Shown here: one piece after another, positions 27,601-39,600 of the stretch
Layout of the letters: each line of letters begins with the position of its first letter
How positions within the stretch are numbered: the stretch's first letter is position 1
From: Zonotrichia leucophrys gambelii
Taxonomy: Eukaryota > Chordata > Aves > Passeriformes > Passerellidae
Direction of reading: 5' to 3'
Assembly: GCF_028769735.1 (NCBI RefSeq)
Contig: NC_088178.1
Span: 6,700,001 to 6,764,000 of the forward strand
DNA: 64,000 nucleotides
Position numbers and translations under genes: made by a program
Notes under the pieces: generated by a model
Seen by the model: the letters and a program-made list of their open reading frames with translations, nothing else
The model's database searches: none
Told to the model about the DNA's origin: nothing

Positions 27601-30600
27601 GAGCTACAAAAATGCATAAAACTCCATTGAAAGCAAACAAAATAGAAGATAAAAGAATAACTCACAAATACTTTGGTTCAAAGTTCTTTTCTAGACCTCC
27701 CCATCCCTCACTGCCATCTCCTATTCCTTGATCTGTACATCAGGGTCAGAAATTTCCTGGCACAGCCAGTGATCACATTAACTTTGGCAAATTAAACCAA
27801 GCTGTTATCATGCCTTCAGATGTCAGTTGTAGCTTTCTTCTGCCAATAAATCTTACAGGAAACAAAGCAGTCTTACCACCACATTGTTTTTAATCCACCT
27901 CCTCTCTGGAATGGGGTTCCCAGCAAGCAAAACACAAGGCAAAGTGAGCTGCTGGCCCTCAATGACATTGGCTGTGGCTGGGCTTGCTCCAATCAGAGGA
28001 GAGACTTGAACAAAAAGGAAGAACAAGAAGAAATTACTAGGACTTCTTATATATTCATGTGAAATATTAAATTAAATCAGTATTAAATTGAAGACATGAG
28101 AAAAAAAGAAACAAATGTAGGGGTAGCACAGGAGAGATGGGAAGCTGGGGAAATCCACCAACAGTGATCCTTAGTCTAAGGAATGGGAGCAAATGGAAGA
28201 TGCTGTTCAGCTGAAACTGGATCCAATCAAGGGTTTCCCTGTGAACTCTGGCACCAAGATGATTTATCATTTTTCCTTACTTGGGCAAAATACCAAAGAA
28301 CAGATGTCGTGGGCTTGGAGAGAACAAAAAGTAAGTTGCAATTTCCATTGGGCATAAAATTGTGAAGGATCAGAAGAGAGGTCACAGCCCCGCAGAAAAC
28401 CTGCACATTCTGTGAAAAGCCAACAGCAAACATGACTTGGGCACATGGCTGAGAAATTAAATTAAGTACTGGGCATTATATAATACTTCAAAACAGGTAA
28501 AAACATGTCTATCAAACCCTGCCAGTATTACTGGCTCTTGCAGTAAGTTTGAAGCTAACAAATGGTTTCTTTGATGGCAGGGAGACTCTGTTCTTATCCT
28601 CATGCAAATGCACACATTCCATTGCATTATTTTTCTTTTTTATTGCCAGATGTCAAACAGATAACAACCAAGCCTCTAGCAGCATGGATATTTGCAAGAG
28701 AGTAGGGTTAGATGGGATATTGGGAAGGAATTGTTCCCTGTGAGGGTGGGCAGGCCCTGGCACAGGGTGCCCAGAGCAACTGTGGCTGCCCCTGGATCCC
28801 TGGCAGTGTCCAAGGCCAAGTTGGATGGGGCTTGGAGCATCCTGGGATAGTGGAAGGTGTCCCTGCCCATGGCAGGGGATGGGACTGGATGGGCTTTAAG
28901 GTCCCTTTCAACTCAAACCACATTGTGGGATTCTGTGGTGAAGGCCAGATATTTATTGTCTTCTTGGATCACCAAGATTCCTTCCCACCTACCTCAACAT
29001 TGACACAACTACATTCATTGCTGCCTTTATTTGTTTGTTTTAAGATTAATTAAATGGCAGGAATCCCATCATTAGCATCCATCATTATAGTGATTTTTCA
29101 TTCCTTAGTAAATTTACTTCATAATAAGAAAAAATACACAGGATAAATCACTTCTCTAAGGTTCCAGCTAAAAGTGCAGGTGGAATTAATTCCAGTTAGT
29201 GCAGACATTCAAAAAAATGTTCTAACAAGCAAAATCCACTGAAATAAATTACAATATTCCATGTAAATGTTTCCTAATTCAGTTTGTACGGATGACACAT
29301 AAATACAGCACGCAGATAGGTCAGCATGTATGGACACAATTCCCAGGCATCCTGCCTGCTGCCCAAACCCCAACAGTTCCACTGCCACGCACTGCTCTTA
29401 CCCAGTCCTGTCACTGTGACCGTGGCTGGCCGGGACTGAATCCTCCCAAACTGGTTCTCAGCTTCACACACGTAAGTCCCTTCATCACTGACCCACAGAT
29501 CTACAGGGGAGAAAAGAGCTGACTGCAGGATCTGACATAATACTGCCCCTCCTGCTCCACATGGACACCATGTCCCTCTCTCCCACCTTCAAACACTCAG
29601 TTTGAAAAGAGCACTCCTTTCCATCAGACACCAAGTACCGAAGCAATGAAAATACAGAAAGGAATTAAAAGCTAATTAAGAAAACAGAATAATATTGCTC
29701 AGCATAAGAGTCACTGAAATGCTGCAAAATAATCAAAATTACAAAGCCACTTGCAAAGTTTTTATTATTACCCAAATTAGGACAGATCTAAAACACTGAG
29801 TTTGGAACCAGTTCTCTACCAAAAAAAAAATCCAAAAAAAAACTCCACAACACAAAAGAAACCAACCACACCAAAACAAAACAAAATCCACCAAAAATGA
29901 AAATTTGTGGCTCCTCAGGATCAGAGACTATAGCCTATGTGTATTTCAACAAAGATTAATAATAATCTTGCTTGAAGAGTGAAGCCAATGACTAAACACA
30001 ACTCATAGCAAAATGAACTGCATGTCAACAGCACTGATGTCACTATCACAAACACAATCTGTGATAGAAATCCAGTCTCTTTACACAGCTAACTTACTGT
30101 AGTCATACAGTAAAACTTAAATGCCTTGCAAATGTCTTAGTTCCTCATGGAGTCTGCTCTTTTAACATTGAGTCTACCTACTCTGGATGGCCAGAGCGCC
30201 CGTCCTGAGCTGGCTGCTGGAGCTGAGTGCGAAGGGCCGGGAGAAGAGGGGAGCCCCATCCAGCCTCCTCCACGAGACCCTGGGCTCAGGGTAGCCCTGC
30301 ACGTAGCACGGCAGAGTCACGTTGGAGCCCAGATCCGCGGATTCGTCACCCGGCTCCTGCGTGAAAACGGGGGGAGCTGGGGAGAGAGCACACACTGAAA
30401 GTGAGCACTGTAACACAGCCATCCCATTCTCTAGCATCACTGATGACCTCAATTTATGCCCCACTGTGCATAGGCTTTCTTCTAACATTTCCAACTCTAG
30501 AAACACTTTAAGTATCAGCGTTACTAAATTCCTTGTCTTCTGCAAGCAGTGCCATGCATTCAGAAAGCAGATGTGCCTGACAGGAACATTTAACAGGATG

Positions 30601-33600
30601 CAATGTGTCAGGCCAGAGGCAGATGGAAAGAATTAGGAAAGGAGGAGAGGAAGGGCTAAATTACTATAACCTCACAGAGTAACTCAAGCTTCTGTAATTA
30701 GTTCTGTTTGAGAATTTTGTTAGGTTGAGGTTTTAACAGCTTCCTCCTCCTGTGCCTCTCTTCCTCCCCACAACTTCTTTACTTTGCAAAAGAAGTAAGA
30801 CTGGGCTGGAAACAGATGGGTTTTAAGGTCCCTTCCAACCCAAACTACTCAATGATTCCAAGCTGGAGTCCAAATGTGACAAAGAAGCTGCTTAACCAAC
30901 ACCACCAAGAGGTGTTCCCAGCACACACACAGATCTGTTAGAAAGAACTGGGGAGCCAAGGCATCACTCCCTGACCAGTACAGCAACTCAGCAACCTGAG
31001 TGTGCCCATGCAGGTTTTAACTACTTACACCCAACGTCCAGAGTTATCTTGCCAGCAGCTCTCCCTGCCTCATTGGTGGCCACGCACATGTAGTCACCAG
31101 CATCCAGGTCTTGTGTTTCCTGGATCTTCAGAAGACCCCGCTGAGCATCAATAACGAGAAATGCTGATGCCCTCAGCTCTAAGTCACCTAAGTCCAGATA
31201 GAAAAAAGGCAATATAACTGTTTACATCAAATATATACCTATATTTATCAAAATTATCCCCACAAAACAGTGTCCAAGTTTGAGTTAGCTCACAACATAG
31301 CAGCTGTACGAACTCAGGAGAGGAGAACTCTGACTCCCACTCAATTGAGAGGACACGTTCATTACTACACTAAATACATCTTTTTTAAATTTATTGGTTC
31401 CACAAGGCAAAGACAAATCCAAGTATCTCTGGACAGAGATCAGCATTAGGACAGTGTGTCAGGCTGTACTTCTTCCCTAATTAGAGGCTACATGAAAACA
31501 CAACAATAAGGGCTAGAGAAAAATATTTTGTGATTTTTGTAGCATAAAGCTAAATGTTTTTTGAAAGAACAAACCTCATGTAAGCAGGCAGGAGGCTCAG
31601 CTTTGTTTTACTATTATTATTAGTTATGCTACAGTGTGTTAATTCAGCATATTTAAATAGAAGCAAGAATTTATGCCCTAGAGGTCAATGCCATTTCTTC
31701 TAGATTTAGAGAATTTCACAGGTCTGTCACTGGTTGAATACAACATAATGCTCTTGAGAGAAATGAAGTCACTTCCTGATCATTGTTTAAAATATTGCTG
31801 CTAAATAAATTACTCAATCACCAAGCAACGAGCACACCTTTAAACCATTTCACTTGAGGGGGTGGGATTCCAGTTGTTTTACACTCCATAACAGTCGTGT
31901 CTCCAAGACCAACCAGAATTTCACTCTGGACTACGGTCAAGGTTGGGCCCTCTAAAAAGAAACGAGACAGAAAAAAATAAGCTCTGCACCCAAAGTGCAG
32001 GCAATTTTTAAGATATAAAGCATGAAAGACTCTAATTTTCTCTTGTTATATGGAAGAATGTTTGCATTAAAAGTCAAACAGACCTTAAAGTGGAAGATAA
32101 ACACTGGGAAACAAGGAAAAGTAAAGTCTGGTCCAGAGCACCTGAATCATATGCAAAATGTACATGAAATATAAGGACAAGATCAGAAAAGTTTCATCGT
32201 GTAGAAAGTAGTAACATGAAATCATTTTCCTCCTCCAGCTAGATGCAGGTCATAAAATAGTTTAATACTCTGCTATCAATATTTTAACACAGTATTTTGA
32301 TACAGAAACAAAATTTCTTTTCTAAAGGACTCAGGGTTCCCAGTCTATCTCATAGTAAGACCCTATTTTAGGGTTTTTTTAACCTAAAAAGTTTTCTTTT
32401 AGGGTTTTTTTTTACCTAAAAAGTTTTCTTTTTAGAAAGAAAAGAGCTCCAAATACTACCTAACAATACTACTCGGGTTTGAACCAAAGGCAAAAGAGAC
32501 ATCTGTGAGCTGTTCAACATACCTTCTGAGGTTTTTGAAATTTCTACCAGAATGTTCTGCAGGGTTCTACTCATTTTAACAGCTCCTCCTCCCTGATGAT
32601 GAATTAGTTTATTTTTTTAATTTTAATACATAGTTTTCCTCACTTTCTCACTTACCGATGTATGTGAGGATGGATGTCTGTTTCTCTGTCCCAGCTGAGT
32701 TACTTGCCAAACAACCATAAATTCCTGCATCTCTGGGAGTTGCCTTTCTTATGATTAAGGTGCCTTCAGGGGTCATTCTGTACCTGGGAACACACAAGGG
32801 ACCAAGCAAAATTATTAGAAAGAACAATGGTTATATCCACATTCCAAGCAGCCACAGCAGAATGAGCAGATGGTTTATAAACAGGTGTTTCTGGGGTTTA
32901 TTTCCCCATGATAAACACTATTAGTACTATTATATCTAGTACTACATTTTGTGAAAAGTACACAAATTAATCTTGTAAAAAAACCTGGAAAATAGAACTA
33001 AAGTGTTTCTCTGTTAGAGATGAGGTAATACAATTAAAGAGTTATCAAAGCAAAGACTGAGGTACTGTTTCCAAAACTGACAGACTCCTGTTGAAGTAGT
33101 AGAATATATTGGCACTATTAAACCTTCTTTCTCACATATGATATTAAAACAAAAATGGAGACAACTTCAAGTCCCACCTGCTGGAGCCAATGATAAACAT
33201 ATCATTGAGTGTCCACACAACTGTTGGCTTTGGGTAACCTGTGGCAGAACACCTGATGGACACTTCAGAACCTTCTGTAAAAGTCTGGTTCTTGGGTGAA
33301 ATTACAAGCCTCGGAGGTTCTACCAAAAGAAATTAAAAACAGCATTTAAAAATGTCTTGTTAGAAAGCACAGGTTATGATAAGAACTTCATTGCCACTTT
33401 CAAATAGCCACATGGTGAGAAAGCAACCACTTGTTTCCACTAGCACAGTCCAAGTCTCAGACTAAAACAGCTTTATAAAGGGGCATTAGGTCAGAGGCAT
33501 TGGCCTTCCTGAGATGGGGTTAAAAAGGCAGCAAAAGAGTCAACTTCGACAAACACCAGACAATGAGCAACATGGTGTCCCTGCCCACGGCAGGGGTCAG

Positions 33601-36600
33601 AACAAAATGAGCTTTAAGGTCCCTTCCAACACACACCATTCTTTGATTTTATGAAATTTATTCAGAATATCGGATACTAAAACCCACAAACCTTCAGGTG
33701 GGTCAATTGTCAGAATGCAACCTGAGGGATAAGAATCAAAGTCACAATATATGTGCAGACACACAAGTGGAAGAGAAGTGAAACTGCAGGGTTAACAACT
33801 GTAAAGGATGTTATGGATTTCAAGGGTGTTTTCACTAGAAAACCAATTGGGGAACTCAACAGAATTCATTCATTTTTAACCCAGAGAGGTTGTGGACTCC
33901 CCACCCCTGGAAGTGTCCAATACCAGCTTGGACAGGGCTTGGAGCAACCTGGAATAGGACAAAGAGCCCCTGCCCATGGCAGAGGGTGGCACTGAATGGG
34001 CTTTAAGGTGTCCCCAACACAAATCATTCTGTGATTCCATAATCCTTAGACAGGTTTCCTCAGTAAAAAACGACCACCAAAGCAGTTCACTTGGGCAACA
34101 GACACTTTCTATGGTAGGTATGACTTTGTCTTACAGTTGCAAGAAGATCCACACCCGTGGATAAAGTTAGTTGAGACCAGTGAAAGTGGCTGTTACAAAA
34201 TAAGTACTACCATTCTTCATCTTTGGAGCTTTGTCTTTTGCTCAGCTCTCTGTATTTATGAATTCCTGGACAAACCACAGGACAAAAGCCTAAGTCCAGG
34301 TCCCATTTGTGAGAGTCCAAGAGGATGAACACATGGAACCCAGAGGTACCTCACATGCAGGGCTGCTCTGCACAGCCCTTCTTTCTTTGTTCCAGTGGGA
34401 ATTACCCCATCCCACTGGCCATGGGGACACTTGACACATTTCAGTGGCTGCTAAGGAGCAGTGTGTGCAAGAGCAAGCACGAGTGGGCAGGAAGGGGCCA
34501 GAAATGGTTCCATGTTACAGAACTGTCCCCCAGTGACTCATGATGTGCACAGCTTGCTCAGCTATTTTTATTTGGTTTGACATCCTGCCAAGAGATGCTG
34601 GGGGTATTCTGCATGCTCTGGTCACAGGAAGGTCTCCTCTCCTGTTGGGATTAGGAAACTGGCTCTGATGGCAATTACACACCAGGCTTTGGCAACACAC
34701 CACTGTCCATGCCAGTATTTTCACATGGTATTAACAGGTATATCACATGGTATTAAGCAGAGCAGGAAATAAAGTTTAACTTGTATTATATTTGTAATAA
34801 AATTATTAGAAAACAGTCAATATAAACAGCTGTAATAATCAAGATATTGACTAAGATCAGTGAGGCCCCAATTGTCACCATTTGACCATCCTGTCTTGCC
34901 CAAATGCCAGGGATCAGGCAGGCAGACAGAAGGGCTTTCTTGTATGTCAGGTACATTTAATTTCCTTTGCTTTGTTCTCTGTATCTCAGAGGTGAAGATT
35001 TGTAGATAAAAGGAGAAGCACAAGCTCATTACAGTGCCCATCTCATTCAAGGCTGCACAATGAAACCTTTTGAACAACACAGATCATATGTGAAGCTTCT
35101 CAAGAGACCCCACCCACCTACAGAGCTGCCTCCAGCTCTGGGCCTCCAACACCAGCAGGACAAGGAGCTGATGGAGCAGCTCCAGAGGAGGCCGGGGAGA
35201 TGCTCCCAGGGCTGGAACCCTCTGCTCTGAAGCCAGCCTGAGAGAACTGGGGGTGCTCACCTGAAGAAGGCAAGCCTCCAGGGAGACCTTGAGCCCCTTC
35301 CAGTGCCTAAAGAGGCTCCAGGAGAGCTGGAGAGGGACTTGGGACAAGAGCCTGGAGGGACAGACACAAGGAATGGCTTCCCACTGTCAGAGGCAAGGTC
35401 AGATGAGATACTGGGAAGGAATTGTTCCCTGTGAGGGTGGGGAGGCCCATTTTCAGAGTGTTTAAAAATCTCAGAGTGCGATAACCAGTTCCTCTCTGCC
35501 CATTAACACAGTGTGCATCCACAGACCTAAGTATCAGTTAGAGAGAGATCTGAAAGACCAGGATGTTTATTTCTGTATTGTATCTTTTCAGAGAAAGGAG
35601 CAGAAAAATTTTCCATTGGGAAAACGTAATCTACTGCCAGCTTTCCCAATGGCTGCATACAGAAGCTGAATGGCATCTGAAGGGTTTGCAAGTACTGTCA
35701 CTTGTGATCATTTTAATTTGCCTGGAAAAAATTATTTCCATCAGATTTCTGGGGGTACTCAGTGTGTGATTGTCATGTACAGCTTGCAGTGCTTGTTAGG
35801 GCCTGGAGTAGTTTTCAAAAAACAGTTTTTATTTGGCAGTAAAGAGTAAAGGGTGGCCAGATGTAAGAGCTACAGCTTTATGGGCTTGTCATTATTAACA
35901 TGCCAAAGAGGGAAATTTGAAGCCTTGTTAATTGATGGAGATGGGTCCGTGCTCTGTGTAGTTGTAAGTAATTCAGAATGTCAAATTAAATTCATCCTGA
36001 AGCCCTTTATTATTGTTGGACCAGCTCCATGTAGATCTCTGAATTTCGGATCATAGGAGAATAAACACTGCTTTCAACCCCATTTTCTCTCTGGGGTGAT
36101 TTAAGGCAGAGAACAAATACTGGTGGCTCTAAAAATAACCCAGCATCTGCTTTTCCTGCTGAAGGGGGTTGTAGTAAACCCTTGTTTTGAAAGTGTTGGG
36201 TTTGATGTTGCTGTTTCTGAAATGGAATGTTGATGTGCCTCCTGTGCCAGCATCTATGCAAGTACAGCCTGGAGCCTTCACAGGGCTGACTTTGTGCCCC
36301 AGTTGTGTGCTGTGCTCAGGAGAACACACTGTCCCCATCTCTCACTGCTCCCCACGACCAGGACACAGGTAGGGCACAGCCCTGTGTGAAACTTGGGCCT
36401 CTCTGTAGGCTGGGGGTGCTGCCCAGAGCACTCTGGAAGGTCCTGGAATGCAGTTTGATAAAGCCCATGGAGTGCTAGGACTACCAAGTATGTGCTCAAA
36501 TTTGGAGTTGTGCAAGAGTGGCTATGTAGTGTGAGTTGCTCCAGTCCTCCCATCAGATTGGTCTTGTATGGAAACATAAATGAATTTATGAAGGGATTCC

Positions 36601-39600
36601 TTACTTTTTCAGGTTCCTAAAGGACTATGTTGCAGCTTGATGGAAATAATTTTTTCCAGGCAAATTAAAATGATCGCAAGTAACAGTACTTGCAAGCCCT
36701 TCAGATACCATTCAGTTTCTGTATGCAGACATTGGGAAAGCTGGCAGTAGATTACTTTTTCCCAACAAAAGAGGCAGGCACTACTGCAGAAAGCTGAATT
36801 CAGCTGCAGCTTGGTGTTTCCTATGTATTTATTCTGGTCTAAGCATCCTTTACGAAAAACAGGGAAAACTCCACTCCGACTCTCAGCTAAGACTGCCTGA
36901 GCTGCCCAAGAGGGTTCTCTCAAACATGCTTGAAAGCTGTTAGCACTACCAGGACCAGCCAAAATGTAATTCCCAACCATTTGATACAAACATTCCACAT
37001 ATATAAAGGATTTGAAACTTGATATTCTGTTGTGACAGCAGTAAAACTCTGTTAGATTTACTAGAAAAAAAACACCAGAAGCAATTTGGTCAATGTATTA
37101 AAGCTCCCAGCTGAGCTACAGACGTTAGAGAGGAAAACCTAAATCCCAGGAAGAGAAGAATGAGGGAGAAGCATTTCTCTTGATGCCTCTGACATGCTTG
37201 AATGAGTGTCTTGATGGAAAAACACCGTACAATTCAAAACTAGGTTTTCCAAATGCATGGGGGTTGAGGTTTTTTCATTACTATTTTCCTTTCAGCTTGG
37301 TTAAAGATCTAGGTTAGAGAAATCTAAGTTAGTTAGAAATTAGGTTAAAACTCTGCTGTAGCAATCTAAGGGTAATTTAAACAGATATTGAAAAACCACA
37401 CTTCATTCTGCTGTATTTTGTACTAGGCCCTACCCAAGTGGTTCTACTAGGTACCTACACAAGGTATTCTACCTCAGGAACCAATACAGGAAAAACAACA
37501 TCCCTTTAATAACTTTTACAACTCCACCTTCAACCTCTGTTTTGGAGCACTGCAGGTCAAGCTATTCCATTCAAAACTTTTTTTTTACATAATTCTAAGT
37601 TTTCCATTAGCTAACAAATTACTACAATTAGAGCAGAAAAGTTAATTAACGATGGTACCCCCTCCGCACAGAACATGGGCCAGCAGCATCGCAAGCAGAA
37701 ATCTGTTGGAACCACCTAAAAGTGACATTAAGATTTTGAGTTCTGTCACTCCTCACCCATAGACAGGCACCAAAGAACCAAGGTTCAAATCTCCACGCAA
37801 TCAAGGCAAATAGGAAAAAAAATCCTGCAGTGCTTCAAAGTCTTAAAAATATTTGGTCCAATACCAATTATTGCAGTTATACTTATTTGTTCCTGGTATA
37901 CAGCAAAAGCCCAGACCTAGATTTGTTTGGTCTCGCTCATGCTGCCTTTTTTAGTTCTGAGTGATTTTTTATGAAATCACACAATGGTTTTGGTTGGAAG
38001 GGATATTAAAGCCCCTCTCATTCCACCCCCTGCCACGGGCTAGGACACGTTCCACCATCCCAGGTCGCTCTGAGTTCCATCCGGCCTTGGACACTTGCAG
38101 GGATGGGCCTGTCCAAGGCTGTGTGCAGTCTGTTCCAAAGGGAGCCCGGCCAAGTGAGCCACGTGCGTGGTATCCCATCCTTACCTTGCACGGTGAGGAA
38201 TACAGACGCCGTGGCAGATCCGCCCTCGTTGGCAGCAGTGCAGCTGTAGCTGCCCGCGTCCGAGAGCCGGGCCGGCCTCAGCTCCAGGGACAGGTTGGCC
38301 AGGACGCGGAGGCGCAGCGGGTCCTGCAGGCGCGCGTCGCGCCCGTGCCGCTGCCAGGTGAGGTTGTAGCGGCCTGCGCTCAGCACCAGGCAGCTCAGCA
38401 CCGCCCCGGCCCCGGGCAGCACCGTCACGTTGGCGGGCACCTGCAGCACGGGCGGGGGCTCTGCAGGAACAAGAGCAACAGGGTTAGAGACATTTCAGCG
38501 ACTGGGGCACTCACATGCTCTGAAAAAATCCCTTCGCCCAGGATTTTTCTCCTGGGAAGCTGAGAGGCCTCAGAGAGAAAGGAAAACAATTCTTATCTCA
38601 TTTGCTGTGCCTGTGTTGCTCACAAGTGGAACGCATTGTAGGAGATTGTCTACCTGAAGGGAATTGATAATTGGGCTCTGGTGTGAGTTGTTTTGACTCA
38701 TTGGCCAATTACAGCCAAGCTGTGTTGAGACCCTGGAAAGAGTCATGAGTTTTCATTATTATCTTTTTAGCATTGAGTAAGTATCCTTTCAGTATTCTTT
38801 AGTATAGTCTACTATTCTTTAATATAATATAGTATTATAAAGTAATAAATGAGCCTTCTGAGAATATGAAGTCAGGGGCATCATTCCTGCCTTCGTCGCG
38901 GCATTCCCAGCATATACGAGCGACCTTTCAGCATTTGCACATTCCTGATGAACAACTGCAGATGCACAAATACTCCACTGAAATTGAACTTTGAAATCAC
39001 AAATGGTTAAAATAGCAGCAGTCATTCTGCCCCTCGAGATATTACTGATCAAGGAGGCAACATTTCAAGAAAGAAAATAAATTATGTATTACTTTATGCA
39101 TTCCCATTAAAAATATCACATGTATTCCATTTGGTTTTCCCCAGACTGGTTCTTGAACAAAGAAAACTCTGTAATAAATAATACTTTGAGAGGGATGCTT
39201 GTGCAGAAATGAGACAGCTGTAAGAGTAAGACCAAATCTTTATCAGTACATACTAAAACACAACTATCCTAAAAAAGGATAACAACAAATTTAAAAAATA
39301 AATCTGTATTTATTAAGGGTTAAAGTTACTCCTAAACCCTGAACCAGCAATAAATCCTCCTCCTCAAGGTCTCCAGGGGGGTCTCAGATGAGGTTCACAA
39401 GCTCAGTGCTGGATCCCTGCACAGCACTGCGTGCTGGGTGTGCAGCTCTGCCTCCCTACAAAGTCCTGACAGCAATCACCCCATTGCCAAATCCATAGAC
39501 TTTAACCCTTGCAGAGGACAGTCAGGGAAAGCTATACTTGCTTACTGAATGGAGTTTCTCCCCTGTACTTGTGGGCTTGGGAGAAACAATAAATCTTCTG

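Larger units (their letters stand above)
22646..27876. other. HMCN1: HMCN1 introns between Ig 8 and Ig 6 exons
   Basis: Introns 22646-23398, 23559-24742, 24856-26096 and 26242-27876. A+T-rich; small repeats only: a duplicated 16-mer near 23606-23660, an 18-bp tandem pair near 25483-25516, and a weak minus-strand CR1 end near 27282-27336. No other feature recognised. Confidence 0.55.
33320..38184. other. HMCN1: HMCN1 intron between Ig 3 and Ig 2
   Basis: 4.9 kb. Contains CR1 pieces at 33571, 33881, 35116 and 37972 and the 128-bp inverted repeat 35616-35743 / 36638-36765. Bases 34040-35100 and 36770-37970 hold nothing I recognise. Confidence 0.65.

Noticed and set aside
30178..30182. Alternative donor gtagac four bases further into the intron after the Ig 5 first exon
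   Set aside because: It would shift the frame and put a stop in the next exon; the gtaggt donor keeps '[12 protein letters not shown]'.
35563..36998. Matching open frames in the two inverted-repeat arms
   Set aside because: Both arms keep the same frame open, but six of the seven differences change the residue and only one is silent, so there is no sign of selection on a protein.
37961..38563. Plus-strand open frame of 200 codons
   Set aside because: It is antisense to the G+C-rich Ig 2 exon, where stops are rare, and begins in a CR1 piece.
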